Notes: a model not told the origin generated them from the sequence alone. A stretch of 56,178 nt of DNA from Gammaproteobacteria bacterium (GCA_030828385.1 JAURCS010000019.1:1-56178), one strand, 5' to 3'; numbered from the stretch's first letter, positions 26,695 through 36,312 are shown. A program made the numbers and translations.

Positions 26695-27528
26695 ATGACC
26701 ACGCAATTACTCGAAGGCCTGTCAGAAACTGTTCGTATTGCCCTCGCTGAAGATATCGGTAGTGGTGACATTACCGCAGAGCTCATTCCTGCAGAGAAAA
26801 CTGCCACTGCGCGAATTCTTTCACGAGATCAGGGTATTCTTTGTGGAATGCCATGGGCCATTGAAGCTTTTCGACAGATTGATCCAGGCGTAACGCTACA
26901 GTGGCATAAACATGATGGTGATAGCATCAATAACAACGATGTCATCCTGACGGCACATGGCAATGCCAGATCCTTGCTAACCGCAGAACGCTCAGTATTG
27001 AACTTTCTACAGACGCTCTCCAGTGTCGCCAGCAGTGCACAAAAAATTGCCGAGCGGGTAAAACATACCCAGGTAAAAATACTTGATACGCGTAAAACCA
27101 TCCCGGGCCTGAGGCTTGCGCAAAAATATGCTGTGGTCACAGGGGGCTGCTTTAATCATCGGATTGGACTCTATGACGCCTACCTGATCAAGGAAAACCA
27201 CATCAATGCCTGCGGCAGCATAGCCAATGCTATAGCCACCGCACGAACACTGCATCAGGACAAACCGGTTGAAGTGGAAGTGGAAACCATTGAGCAGTTA
27301 AACCAGGCGCTGGCTGCACAGGCAGATATCGTGATGCTGGATAATTTTTCCCTGCCCATGCTGCAGGAGGCTGTAGCGATTAATGATGGAAAAGCCAAAC
27401 TGGAGGCCTCAGGGGGGTATGATATTGATTCCGTTATCGCCGTTGCTGAAACCGGCGTGGATTATATTTCCATAGGAAGTATCACCAAGCATATTCAAGC
27501 TACTGACTTTAGTATGTTGTTTGATTAA
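26695..27528 (+). CDS. nadC: nicotinate-nucleotide pyrophosphorylase NadC
   Basis: A 277-residue quinolinate phosphoribosyltransferase. Visible are EDIGSGDITAELI near the N terminus, TLSSVAS, ILDTRKTIPGLRLAQKYAV (PRPP/quinolinate site), NHRIGLYDAYLIKENHI, VEVEVET, DIVMLDNF and the C-terminal ETGVDYISIGSITKH. It converts quinolinate and PRPP to nicotinate mononucleotide in NAD synthesis. The ATG at 26695 is taken because it places the conserved region at the usual distance; a TTG nine codons upstream is possible. An intrinsic terminator follows. The ampD/nadC neighbourhood is also found in E. coli. Confidence 0.96.
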   Translation: MTTQLLEGLSETVRIALAEDIGSGDITAELIPAEKTATARILSRDQGILCGMPWAIEAFRQIDPGVTLQWHKHDGDSINNNDVILTAHGNARSLLTAERSVLNFLQTLSSVASSAQKIAERVKHTQVKILDTRKTIPGLRLAQKYAVVTGGCFNHRIGLYDAYLIKENHINACGSIANAIATARTLHQDKPVEVEVETIEQLNQALAAQADIVMLDNFSLPMLQEAVAINDGKAKLEASGGYDIDSVIAVAETGVDYISIGSITKHIQATDFSMLFD

Positions 27529-27571
27529 CGTCGCTCAATTGCCCTGCTGATCTTCCTGATTTCCAGAGAAT

Positions 27572-27600
27572 AAAAAAAGGCCGTTATTACGGCCTTTTTT
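27572..27600. terminator. bidirectional intrinsic terminator
   Basis: AAAAAAAGGCCGT, loop, ACGGCCTTTTTT between the converging nadC and prepilin-DUF1080 genes. The stem GGCCGT/ACGGCC is flanked by A and T runs, so it can stop transcripts from both sides. Confidence 0.9.
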
Positions 27601-27624
27601 AATTTCTAGTACAAAAATTATAGC

Positions 27625-28251
27625 TTATAAGCGCCTTACTTTAACATTGCGAAACTTAATGGTTCCGGCACCATACTGCAAAGAAAAGGGACCGCTGGAG
27701 AAGTTATCATCAGTGCTATCAATGGTAGTCACACCATTTAATTTCACCACAATGTGATTGCCTTCCATAGTGATGTCGTAGGTGTTCCACTGATCCCAGG
27801 TATCGATCACCCGAGTAGGCGGGAGGAAATTGGGAATACCCCCGGTACGACCACTCTGGTCGGGCCGGTCATCGTAAATATTGGCCTCGTAGGCGTTCCT
27901 GTCAGTGATATTGGCAGGATCGCTGATACGCATGAATACGCCACTGTTAGCGCCCTCATGGTTCCAGAATTCCAGTTGTATCTGAAAGTCAGTAAAGCTT
28001 TCTTTGGTGACAAGGTGACTGACACCGGAAGACGAGTCAGCAACAAACTCACCATTTTCGATACGCCAGTTGGCATCCCCTACCCTGTTCCAAGCAGAGA
28101 AACTGGCTGACAAATCCGTCCAACCGTCACTTTCCAAACTGCTCATATATTTCTGATACTTGGGGAGAGCAACTGCCGCAAGAATACCAATGATTGCGAT
28201 TACAATCATTAATTCGATAAGGCTAAATCCGCGTTGATTTTTATTTTTCAT
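27625..28251 (-). CDS. type IV prepilin leader fused to a DUF1080 (3-keto-disaccharide hydrolase-like) domain
   Basis: A 208-residue protein in two parts. Residues 1-36 are a textbook type IVa prepilin start: KNKNQRG then [20 protein letters not shown], with the PilD cleavage Gly8/Phe9, Glu at mature position 5 and a ~20-residue hydrophobic helix. After a short joint, residues 43-208 match the DUF1080 pattern: [40 protein letters not shown] (102-109), [52 protein letters not shown]1080 has a concanavalin-like fold; studied members act on 3-keto-glycosides. No normal pilin C-terminal region or disulfide loop is present. The ATG at 28251 has GGAG upstream; a TTG four codons earlier overlaps that site. 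It is divergent from pilD, which would process it. The combination is unusual; surface display of the domain is inferred. Confidence 0.88.
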   Translation of the reverse strand: MKNKNQRGFSLIELMIVIAIIGILAAVALPKYQKYMSSLESDGWTDLSASFSAWNRVGDANWRIENGEFVADSSSGVSHLVTKESFTDFQIQLEFWNHEGANSGVFMRISDPANITDRNAYEANIYDDRPDQSGRTGGIPNFLPPTRVIDTWDQWNTYDITMEGNHIVVKLNGVTTIDSTDDNFSSGPFSLQYGAGTIKFRNVKVRRL

Positions 28252-28363
28252 TTTAATCTCCAAGAGAAATACAATTTTTTTGATTACGTCTTTTGACTCT
28301 TCTTTTTATCAAATTATAAGCACAATTAGATATTAAATTTAATGCAATGGTTATATTTATATT

Positions 28364-28377
28364 TAGAATATACTACC
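28364..28377. repeat. 14-bp inverted repeat, left copy
   Basis: TAGAATATACTACC; its exact reverse complement is at 28544-28557, 166 bp further on. The pair bounds a 194-bp AT-rich segment upstream of the prepilin-fusion gene. It may be operators for one regulator or the ends of a tiny mobile element; no target-site duplication is visible. Confidence 0.6.
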
Positions 28378-28543
28378 ATGACTAGTCAGCATACGTATCC
28401 AAATTTAGTTAAGCTAACTTTAATCAAATACCTAAGATGGCAGTAAGAAAAAAATTTATATAGCAAGCCTAGCAAAAACTACTTTTTAACTATATTACTT
28501 ATGACTACATTTAGAGGTGATAAATAGCATAAGATAATTTAAG

Positions 28544-28557
28544 GGTAGTATATTCTA
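28544..28557. repeat. 14-bp inverted repeat, right copy
   Basis: GGTAGTATATTCTA, the exact reverse complement of 28364-28377. Confidence 0.6.
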
Positions 28558-28843
28558 CACTGGGGCCGCCATGCTAAAAAGCCAATCAACAAGATCGTAT
28601 AACATGCCTAGCTTTTTTGAAAATTTGAGTAGACTGATAGTCATAGTTTATTAATATGATACATTTATTGATTAGAAAATCGGCAAAACCAACGATAATA
28701 TGTCGGCATTACGAGGGGCATATATGGTAATGTCCCGGCGTATACTCAAAGTTAAAGTAATAGAAGCTAAATATGCTAATCATTCAGATCGGTGCTGCAA
28801 ATTATTATTCAGCCTCATTGAATAATAAAATCATAATTAGCTA

Positions 28844-29722
28844 ATGACATTGACTAACTTTTTTTTTGCCAACCCAATACTAATGGTAGTCATTTCTCTC
28901 GTCTTTGGCTTGCTGGTAGGCAGTTTCCTGAACGTTGTAATTTATCGGCTACCACAGATGATGCAGGCTGAGTGGACAAAGCAGTGTTACGAATTATTCG
29001 AGATAAAAAACTCCTCTAAACCCTCAGAAATCTCTCCTTCTTTTAACCTGGCTATGCCCAATTCCCATTGTCCAAAATGTAAGCATGAAATTTCTACACT
29101 GCAAAATATCCCCGTATTTTCATGGTTTTTTCTTAGAGGGAAGTGTAGTTACTGTCAGGCAAGCATCTCTGCTCGCTATCCCATCATGGAAGCATTCACC
29201 GGCTTAATCACTGCGCTTGTTGTTTTCAAGTTTGGTTTTACCTGGCTAACCCTTGCTATGCTTTTCCTGTCTTGGAGCCTGATTGTGCTGACCATGATAG
29301 ATTTCGATCATCAACTGCTCCCCGACGACATTACTTTGCCATTATTATGGCTCGGCCTTATCGTTAACAGCATGGGCATGATTACGTCCCTGGAAGAAGC
29401 CGTCTGGGGCGCCATTGTCGGCTACGCCATACTGTGGGGTGTTTACTGGCTATTTAAACTGGTGACTGGCAAGGAAGGCATGGGTTATGGGGATTTTAAA
29501 TTACTTGCGGCGCTAGGTGCCTGGATGGGCTGGCAGTCACTCCCGTTAATCATACTGCTATCGTCATTTGTTGGTGCTGTTGTCGGTCTAAGTCTAATTG
29601 TTATTAAAGGCAGGGACAAGAATATACCAATCCCCTTTGGACCTTATCTGGCAAGTGCAGGTTTTCTGGCATTGTTATGGGGTGATGAACTCATAGCGTT
29701 TTATTACTGTCTGATAACTTAG
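28844..29722 (+). CDS. pilD: prepilin peptidase/N-methyltransferase PilD
   Basis: A 292-residue inner-membrane aspartic peptidase. The N-terminal domain has GSFLNVVIYRLP and a zinc ribbon (CPKC and CSYC). The peptidase domain has catalytic Asp residues in LTMIDFDHQLLPD and in the GxGD-like MGYGDFKLLAALGAWMGW. About eight membrane segments are visible. It cleaves and methylates type IV prepilins and type II secretion pseudopilins; the prepilin-DUF1080 protein encoded divergently is an obvious substrate. coaE follows as in Pseudomonas, but pilB and pilC, usually upstream, are absent. Confidence 0.96.
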   Translation: MTLTNFFFANPILMVVISLVFGLLVGSFLNVVIYRLPQMMQAEWTKQCYELFEIKNSSKPSEISPSFNLAMPNSHCPKCKHEISTLQNIPVFSWFFLRGKCSYCQASISARYPIMEAFTGLITALVVFKFGFTWLTLAMLFLSWSLIVLTMIDFDHQLLPDDITLPLLWLGLIVNSMGMITSLEEAVWGAIVGYAILWGVYWLFKLVTGKEGMGYGDFKLLAALGAWMGWQSLPLIILLSSFVGAVVGLSLIVIKGRDKNIPIPFGPYLASAGFLALLWGDELIAFYYCLIT

Positions 29723-29784
29723 ATTCTTATATTTAGTGTCGCAATACTTAAAAAACTGGTAATTACAGTTTACGGGAAAGCTTA

Positions 29785-30432
29785 ATGCAAAATAATAGCC
29801 AGCAAAAGACCTATATAGTCGGACTGACTGGCGGTATTGGTAGCGGCAAATCCACCATCAGCACCATGTTTGCCCAACTTGGCGCTGATATCATTGACGC
29901 AGATGAAATCTCCCGCCAACTGGTTGAGAAAGACTCTCCCATGTTTGCGAAAATCCTCGCACACTTTGGTAAAAAAATTTTACGGCCCTCAGGCGATCTT
30001 GACAGAACTGCTTTACGTGAGATTATTTTTTCAAGAGCGCAGGAAAAAAAATGGCTCGAAGCACTCCTCCACCCGGCTATAAAAGACGAGATTCAGTATA
30101 GAATAACTCAAAGTACAGGAGCATATATCATTCTGGTAGTTCCATTACTTGTCGAGCAACTAAAATCCGGACACTATAATTTTATAGACAGGATACTGGT
30201 CATTGATGTACCTGAAGAAATTCAGATCAAGAGAATCATAGAACGCGATGACAGTTCTGATGAACTGATCAGGCAGATTATTGCAAGCCAGGCTTCTCAA
30301 CAACAACGGCTAAGCTTGGCGGATGACATCATAGATAACAGAGATCAAGCAGATGTCTCAGAAAAGAATCTTCAGCACCAAGTAAAACAGTTACACCGTT
30401 ACTATCTGAAACTAACCATGTCTGCTACATAA
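29785..30432 (+). CDS. coaE: dephospho-CoA kinase CoaE
   Basis: A 215-residue kinase with the P-loop GLTGGIGSGKST at residues 12-23, then DADEISRQL, REIIFS and the LLHP-x-I motif. It catalyses the last step of CoA synthesis, ATP-dependent 3'-phosphorylation of dephospho-CoA. The ATG start gives the P-loop at the usual position. It is 62 nt after pilD on the same strand and precedes the decayed membrane/TPR gene; yacG follows that. Confidence 0.95.
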   Translation: MQNNSQQKTYIVGLTGGIGSGKSTISTMFAQLGADIIDADEISRQLVEKDSPMFAKILAHFGKKILRPSGDLDRTALREIIFSRAQEKKWLEALLHPAIKDEIQYRITQSTGAYIILVVPLLVEQLKSGHYNFIDRILVIDVPEEIQIKRIIERDDSSDELIRQIIASQASQQQRLSLADDIIDNRDQADVSEKNLQHQVKQLHRYYLKLTMSAT

Positions 30433-30510
30433 CATTGGAAACCATTGCATGATTATGCCATTCCCAATTAATACTGCTATTAACATGATATGTTCTTAAT
30501 TCTGTCGTAA

Positions 30511-31476
30511 AGTTTTTTCTCTCCTTGTTCAATTGGTATTGGTATTAACCTGCCAGCATTGCTGTTGTTTTTTGCCAGAGCTGTAGATAGTCTTTTTCTA
30601 TTCGACGATTTTCAGAATCTTTATGCATTAGTCCATATACGGGAAGAATCAGTATTCTTATCCGGATTTTGGGAATACGTTCTTGGCGGCAATGCCGGCC
30701 CCAGTGGCAGGCCGGTTTGACCTTTCAGTTTTGCACTTCAAGCAGATTTCTAGCCGGATAGCCCTGTCACTTTTAAATCGATTAATCTAATCATTCATGA
30801 CCTCAAAGCCTCACTGGTTTACCTGATCTGCCTGCAACTGAGCAAAGTCATTAACCTTGAAGAATCTGATGCCTGGAAAATTGCGCTATTCACCAGCCTG
30901 ATCTGGACGCTTCATCGTATCCATATAATCATAGTACTGTATGCTGACTAACAGATCGCTCTGCTTTTTCATATTTCTAGGAGTATTCCAATACCTGCAT
31001 ATCAGACTCTTTACAACTTAAAAAAATCAGAACAAGCAACTCGCCTTAATGACAATTGTGATTTGTTATCACCTTTACAGCAACTGATGACTTTAACCAC
31101 TACGAACATCTGTAACATATATTCTTCAAAACTTCTCTTTATCATCATTTCCAGTATTATGTTCATCTCAAATAATCTGTTCCGTGGCCTGTACGAATTT
31201 GAATTGGCCAGATTGAAATTTTACAACTCGGAAACTGAACAGGGCATCGCTTTACTTCAAGCGTCTTATAACAATAGCGGGGATCCAGGCGCACTCTTTA
31301 ACTTAAGCCTGCAATTAATAAACAGCGGTCGTTATCAAGAAGCATTGACTACCATTGATTTGGGAATTGACAGGATTAAATCCTATAATAATATTCGAAG
31401 TGGTACACGCGCATCGAAACTCGCTGTACTTTACGAAATGCGACAAGATGTAACAGGCTTTTTAGCCAGACAATAA
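30511..31476 (+). pseudogene. decayed multi-pass membrane protein with C-terminal TPR-like repeats
   Basis: From 30511 a frame encodes FDDFQNL, FWEYVLGGNAGPSGRPV, FALQAD, KSINLIIHDLKASLVYLI and LIWTLHRIHIIIVLYAD. It is broken by in-frame TGA (30718-30720), TAG (30751-30753) and TAA (30949-30951). Beyond 30952 the sequence continues in another frame to an open C-terminal piece (31063-31476: SSKLLFIIISSIM, RGLYEFELARLKFYN, then a TPR-like SGDPGALFNLSLQLINSGRYQEAL). From memory the pieces, in order, match a family of polytopic proteins with FDDxxNL and GPTGRPL motifs and terminal TPRs found beside pilD in related bacteria. Intact members run to about 500-600 residues; here much of the membrane region is missing. 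Function of the family is unclear. Confidence 0.72.
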
Positions 31477-31506
31477 AAGCTAACGAATAAACAAAGATAA
31501 TCAATA

Positions 31507-31737
31507 ATGACTGAGAACATTCAAACCGGTGTTAAAACGGTAAACTGCCCAACCTGCCAGAAAATTGTTATATGGCAGGAAGAAAGTATTTTCCGTCCCT
31601 TTTGTTCGAAAAAGTGTCAGCTGATAGATTTTGGTGAGTGGGCCAATGAGCGTCATGTTATCCCTGTCAAAGAGGGACCGGAGGATTTCAATCTGGATGA
31701 TCTTGAATTCAGGAACCCTACTGAAGGAGAGTTTTAA
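31507..31737 (+). CDS. yacG: DNA gyrase inhibitor/zinc-binding protein YacG
   Basis: A 76-residue protein with a single zinc knuckle: Cys14, Cys17, Cys33 and Cys37 (CPTC and CSKKC), and the family segment [21 protein letters not shown]. coli YacG binds GyrB and blocks its DNA binding. The acidic C-terminal tail is normal. It converges on mutT with a 20-nt overlap of the 3' ends. The pilD-coaE-yacG order is that of Pseudomonas, interrupted by the pseudogene. Confidence 0.95.
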   Translation: MTENIQTGVKTVNCPTCQKIVIWQEESIFRPFCSKKCQLIDFGEWANERHVIPVKEGPEDFNLDDLEFRNPTEGEF

Positions 31738-32131
31738 CGGCGCTTAATATAGCCTCATTTGCCGCCGGGAATTCATGTTTGTCCAGATCATTAACGTCTA
31801 TCCATTTGACCGGCTGACCTTCTCTTCCAATAGCCGTACCGGAAAACACATTCACATAGCAAACATCCAATAACACCTGTTTATCCCCATAATCATGGGA
31901 TATTTTAAGTAACCCGGCACATTCCCTGATGCTGATATTTACTTCTTCCTGCAATTCACGTTTCAGCGCTTCCTGGACAGTTTCACCGAAACCGACCTTG
32001 CCACCGGGAAACTCCCATAATCCGCCCTGATGCTGGGTTTCATGCCGACGTGCGATGAGAATTTTTCTTTCCCGATTTACCACAACACCAACCGCCACAT
32101 GAACAACACTGTTGGGTTTGTCGTTAGCCAT
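31718..32131 (-). CDS. mutT: 8-oxo-dGTP diphosphatase MutT
   Basis: A Nudix hydrolase of 137 residues from the ATG at 32131. The Nudix box [18 protein letters not shown] then QEEV carries the expected Gly, Glu, Arg and Glu residues. It cleans 8-oxo-dGTP from the nucleotide pool. An upstream ATG at 32167 would give 149 residues and overlap the argJ end by 20 nt; the shorter form is closer to the family length and aligns with [12 protein letters not shown]. Neither start has a strong ribosome-binding site, which suggests coupling to argJ. There is no thiamine-phosphate synthase domain fused at the C terminus. Confidence 0.92.
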   Translation of the reverse strand: MANDKPNSVVHVAVGVVVNRERKILIARRHETQHQGGLWEFPGGKVGFGETVQEALKRELQEEVNISIRECAGLLKISHDYGDKQVLLDVCYVNVFSGTAIGREGQPVKWIDVNDLDKHEFPAANEAILSAVKTLLQ

Positions 32132-32147
32132 TTCGTTTTGGTTTACT

Positions 32148-33353
32148 TCAGGTCCGGTATTCGGCATTTATTTTGACATATTCATGGGAAAGATCACTGG
32201 TCCAGACAGTTTCAGAATAACTTCCTCTGCCCAGAGTGATGCGTATGGTAATTTCTTCTTGCTCCATCACCTCTTGCCCTGCTGCCTCTGTATAGCTGGA
32301 AGCGACAGCACCATCCTGCACAATACAGACATCATCAAGATAAATAGCGACTTTTCCTATATCCAGCGCCTCAATCCCCGCACGTCCTGTCGCGGCAAGA
32401 ATTCTTCCCCAGTTTGGATCCGAGGCAAACAGGGCTGTTTTTACCAATGGTGATTCAGCAACCGTATAAGCTAACTGCAAACATTCTTCCTGGTTAGCAC
32501 CATCCTCTACGCTTATAGTGACAAACTTAGTTGCGCCTTCAGCATCCCTGACCAGACCATGAGCCAGGCCAACAAAAACAGTATTAAGGGCAGCCATAAA
32601 TTCAGCATTATTCTCATCAATCTGAACTTCGCTTGCTCCGGATGCCACCAGCATACAACTATCATTGGTAGACGTATCACTGTCGACCGTAATGCGGTTA
32701 AAGGACTTGTTTACCGCAATATCGAGCATCGCCTGTAACTGTTGGCTTTCTATTTTGGCGTCGGTGAAGATAAAGGCCAGCATGGTAGCCATATTGGGTT
32801 TGATCATTCCGGCGCCTTTTGCGATGCCGGTAATCGTCACTGTCTTGCCGTTTATTTCAATTTGGACCGAGGCCGCCTTGGGCCGGGTATCCGTAGTCAT
32901 TATGCCCTTGGCACAGTCAGTCCAATTGTCTTCCTGTAACTGTGCAAGTGCCTCGGGTAGAACGTCGGTGATTTTTTCAACGGGAAGTTGCTCACCTATC
33001 ACGCCAGTAGAAAATGGCAGGATGGAATTAATTGGCAGGGATTTCAGTTCAGCTACTTCATGACATACCCTGCGCGCATTTTCCATACCAGCATTGCCGG
33101 TACCTGCATTGGCGTTTCCGGTATTGATAACAAAATAATGTGGGGAAGTAATGGCGAGATGCTGCCTGCAAAGGGTAACCGGTGCGGCACAAAATGCGTT
33201 GCGGGTAAATGACCCGGCAACAGAAGCTGAATCACCCAGAGAAAATACCACACAGTCCAATCGACCGGGTTTCTTGATGCCGGCCGATACCGCCGCCATG
33301 GTAATCCCCGGTACCGGATGTAGAACACCTAAATCACCTTTTCCGACGGCCAT
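32148..33353 (-). CDS. argJ: bifunctional ornithine acetyltransferase/N-acetylglutamate synthase ArgJ
   Basis: A 401-residue member of the ArgJ family. The autocleavage and nucleophile site is Thr in MIKPNMATMLAF, about the middle of the chain; the proenzyme splits there into alpha and beta chains. Other conserved pieces are VINTGNANAGTG, PFSTGVIGE, TVDSDTSTNDS and DPNWGRILAATGRAG. It recycles the acetyl group in arginine synthesis. It lies between secA (upstream, 82 nt) and mutT on the same strand, an arrangement common in Pseudomonas-like genomes. Confidence 0.96.
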   Translation of the reverse strand: MAVGKGDLGVLHPVPGITMAAVSAGIKKPGRLDCVVFSLGDSASVAGSFTRNAFCAAPVTLCRQHLAITSPHYFVINTGNANAGTGNAGMENARRVCHEVAELKSLPINSILPFSTGVIGEQLPVEKITDVLPEALAQLQEDNWTDCAKGIMTTDTRPKAASVQIEINGKTVTITGIAKGAGMIKPNMATMLAFIFTDAKIESQQLQAMLDIAVNKSFNRITVDSDTSTNDSCMLVASGASEVQIDENNAEFMAALNTVFVGLAHGLVRDAEGATKFVTISVEDGANQEECLQLAYTVAESPLVKTALFASDPNWGRILAATGRAGIEALDIGKVAIYLDDVCIVQDGAVASSYTEAAGQEVMEQEEITIRITLGRGSYSETVWTSDLSHEYVKINAEYRT

Positions 33354-33435
33354 AATATTTTCCCGGATCTTTCATATCTTGCCAGCACTGCAACGCTTTC
33401 AAACCTGCTTATTGCTGACTGCTACGTAAACACTA

Positions 33436-36198
33436 CTAGCTCAGTTTGCCATGGCATTGCTTGAATTTTTTCCCTGACCCACAGGGACAGGGCTCATTAC
33501 GGCCCACTTTCTGAGCTTCGCGGGTGTAGGGCGTTTGCTGCTGAGGCTCTGCTGGCTGCCCGTTCGCACCCTCTGCATTATCAGCATTTCCTGCGGCCAG
33601 TGCTGTTGCATTCTGATGCACAAGATTAGTCCTTTCCTTTTGCTGTTCCTGGATACGCTTGCGCTCAATGGCATCAGCAGATTCATCCTGCTTGATCTGC
33701 ACCAGACTGAGAAACTTGACCACTTCATGCTGCAAATTATTTAGCAGTTCCTCAAACAAGGCATAGGCTTCACGCTTGTATTCCTGTTTTGGATTTTTAC
33801 CACCATAACCGCGCAGTCCAATACCCTGTCTCAGGCTGTCCATTTGACTTAGATGCTCTTTCCAAAGCGTATCGAGAATCTGCAGGGTAATCTGCTTTTC
33901 AAACACACGCATATTTTCGCCAACCAAAGCACATTTGTCGTTGTAGCTTTTGACAATTTCTTCCAGGATACGGGCACGCAGGGACTCTTCATACAGGGTA
34001 TTGTCATCATCCAGCCATTGCTGGACAGGCAGCTTGACGCCAAACTCGCCTTCCAGTGATTGCTCGAGACCCGCAACATCCCACTGTTCTTCCAGACTTT
34101 GCGGTGGGATATACAAACTAATGTGTTCCTGGACCACGCCTTCACGCATGGTTTCAATGACATTACTGATGTCATCGATTTCCATCAATTCATTACGGCG
34201 CTGGTAAACAATCTGGCGCTGATCATTTGCTACATCATCGTATTCCAGTAGCTGCTTGCGAATATCAAAGTTTCTACCTTCAACCTTGCGCTGGGCTTTT
34301 TCAATGGAGTTGGTTACCATCTTGTGCTCGATAGCTTCCCCTTCACCCATACCAAGTCGGCGCATCAGGGCACCAACCTTGTCTGAGGCAAATATCCTCA
34401 TCAGGTTATCTTCAAGAGACAAATAGAAACGTGAGTAGCCAGGATCACCCTGACGCCCCGCACGGCCACGCAACTGGTTATCAATACGGCGTGATTCATG
34501 TCGTTCGGTACCGATAATATGCAGACCACCGGCTTCTATTACCTGGTCATGTCGCTTTTGCCAGTCAGCTTTGATTTTCTCGACCTGCTCAGGTGTTGCA
34601 TCTGCCAGTGCAGCTACCTCTGATTCCCAGCGGCCACCCAAAACGATGTCAGTACCACGGCCAGCCATATTGGTGGCGATGGTAACCGTGCCAGGGCGCC
34701 CTGCTTCAGCAATTATTTGTGCTTCTTTTTCATGATATTTGGCGTTAAGAACAGCGTGCTGTATCTTTTCCTTGTTAAGGAACTTGGACAGTATTTCACT
34801 GGTTTCGATACTGGCTGTACCTACAAGAATTGGTGCTCCCTTGTCACGAAATTCGATAATGTCCTCGACTATGGCTTTGTGTTTTTCGCCAGTAGTGAGA
34901 TAAATCAGGTCATTAGCATCATCACGAATCATCGGTTTATTGGTAGGAATCACAACAACATCCAGGCCATAAATCTGATGAAATTCAAAGGCTTCCGTAT
35001 CAGCTGTTCCTGTCATACCGGAAAGTTTTTCATAGAGACGGAAATAATTCTGGAATGTCGTGGAAGCCAATGTCTGGCTTTCATTCTGAATAGGCACTCC
35101 TTCCTTGGCCTCGATTGCCTGGTGTAATCCCTCTGATAGTCTTCTTCCGGGCATGGTTCGACCGGTATGCTCGTCGATCAGGACTATCTGTTGATCCTGA
35201 ACGATGTACTCAACTTCCTTATGGAAAAGATAATTGGCTCTTAAGGCTGACTGAAGCTGATGCAAAAGCGTCAGATTGGTAGCCGAATACAGGTTCTCCC
35301 CTTCTTCCAGCAAGCCCCGGCTCACCATCAGGTCTTCAACTTTTTCATGGCCAGGATCGGTTAACTCAACCTGTCGGCTCTTTTCATCGACGATGAAATC
35401 ACCATCAAGAGGAGTATCATCTTCCATGCGTCGCTCAATCATGGATTTTTCAGGCACCTTTTCGACTTGTTTCAACAAAGGTACCAGCGCATTGATCTCC
35501 AGATAGCGCTTGGACGAATTCTCAACCGCACCGGAAATAATCAGTGGTGTTCTGGCTTCATCGATAAGAATTGAATCGACTTCATCGATAATGGCATAGG
35601 ATAGTGGACGCTGAAATCTGTCCTCCAGTCGAAACGCCATATTGTCACGCAGGTAATCGAAACCAAATTCATTATTGGTGCCATAAGTAATATCAGCCTG
35701 ATAAGCCTCGCGTTTCTCCTCAGGAGACTGGTTCGGCACGACCACACCCACCGTCAGTCCGAGGAACTCATACAGCGGCTGCATCCAGAGCGCATCACGA
35801 CGGGCCAGGTATTCATTGACTGTCACCAGATGTACACCGCGCCCGGTTAATCCAGCCAGGTAAGCTGGCAAGGTTGCAACCAGAGTTTTACCTTCACCAG
35901 TGCGCATCTCGGCAATCTTGCCACTAAATAGCACCATGCCGCCGATCATCTGCACATCAAAATGACGCATGCCCATGGCCCGCACTCCGGCTTCCCGAAC
36001 TACGGCAAAAGCTTCAGGAAGCATTTTTTCCAGAGCTTCACCCTGTTCAAAACGTTCTCTGAATTCGATGGTTTTAGCCTTTAGCGCCTCATCAGATAAT
36101 GCCTGTATATCACTTTCAAAGGCATTAATACGATCAACCACTTTTGACAGTTTTTTAATTTCTCTCTGGTTTTTACTTCCAAATATTTTAGTGAGCAT
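33436..36198 (-). CDS. secA: protein translocase ATPase SecA
   Basis: A 920-residue motor ATPase of usual length. Walker A is in [17 protein letters not shown]; a [19 protein letters not shown] segment gives the DEAD-type Walker [22 protein letters not shown] and the C-terminal zinc motif [14 protein letters not shown] are present. It drives preproteins through SecYEG. The ATG start at 36198 matches the family ([10 protein letters not shown]), but the ribosome-binding site is weak. The 114-nt leader after the M23 gene folds into alternative hairpins (see 36229-36282), a possible control point. SecM is not present. Confidence 0.98.
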   Translation of the reverse strand: MLTKIFGSKNQREIKKLSKVVDRINAFESDIQALSDEALKAKTIEFRERFEQGEALEKMLPEAFAVVREAGVRAMGMRHFDVQMIGGMVLFSGKIAEMRTGEGKTLVATLPAYLAGLTGRGVHLVTVNEYLARRDALWMQPLYEFLGLTVGVVVPNQSPEEKREAYQADITYGTNNEFGFDYLRDNMAFRLEDRFQRPLSYAIIDEVDSILIDEARTPLIISGAVENSSKRYLEINALVPLLKQVEKVPEKSMIERRMEDDTPLDGDFIVDEKSRQVELTDPGHEKVEDLMVSRGLLEEGENLYSATNLTLLHQLQSALRANYLFHKEVEYIVQDQQIVLIDEHTGRTMPGRRLSEGLHQAIEAKEGVPIQNESQTLASTTFQNYFRLYEKLSGMTGTADTEAFEFHQIYGLDVVVIPTNKPMIRDDANDLIYLTTGEKHKAIVEDIIEFRDKGAPILVGTASIETSEILSKFLNKEKIQHAVLNAKYHEKEAQIIAEAGRPGTVTIATNMAGRGTDIVLGGRWESEVAALADATPEQVEKIKADWQKRHDQVIEAGGLHIIGTERHESRRIDNQLRGRAGRQGDPGYSRFYLSLEDNLMRIFASDKVGALMRRLGMGEGEAIEHKMVTNSIEKAQRKVEGRNFDIRKQLLEYDDVANDQRQIVYQRRNELMEIDDISNVIETMREGVVQEHISLYIPPQSLEEQWDVAGLEQSLEGEFGVKLPVQQWLDDDNTLYEESLRARILEEIVKSYNDKCALVGENMRVFEKQITLQILDTLWKEHLSQMDSLRQGIGLRGYGGKNPKQEYKREAYALFEELLNNLQHEVVKFLSLVQIKQDESADAIERKRIQEQQKERTNLVHQNATALAAGNADNAEGANGQPAEPQQQTPYTREAQKVGRNEPCPCGSGKKFKQCHGKLS

Positions 36199-36228
36199 AG
36201 GTCGAATTCTTAGATAGTGTGTTCAGAA

Positions 36229-36282
36229 ACCGGGTATTTAATATACCCAACCACTCCAATGGCCTTACCCGGTATATGCGGG
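36229..36282 (-). promoter_or_regulatory. alternative hairpins in the secA leader
   Basis: Read on the minus strand the leader contains ACCCG/CGGGT around a 7-nt loop and then GGGTAT/ATACCC around a 5-nt loop. The 3' arm of the first (ACCGGGT, 36273-36267) is also complementary to the 3' arm of the second (ACCCGGT, 36235-36229), so the two hairpins and a third pairing exclude each other. They lie 31-84 nt before the secA ATG. A regulatory role is inferred. Confidence 0.45.
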
Positions 36283-36312
36283 TGCCAAAGGAAACAGAAT
36301 TATTCGGTAGGA

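Larger units (their letters stand above)
28264..28843. other. 580-nt AT-rich divergent intergenic region
   Basis: Lies between the prepilin-DUF1080 gene and pilD; no coding frame supported. It holds the 14-bp inverted pair at 28364-28377 and 28544-28557. On the minus strand a TATAAT (around 28316-28321) lies ~65 nt before the prepilin start, with no clear -35. I found no sigma-54 (GG-N10-GC) signature of the kind usual for pilA. Base composition is more AT-rich than the flanks. Confidence 0.5.
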
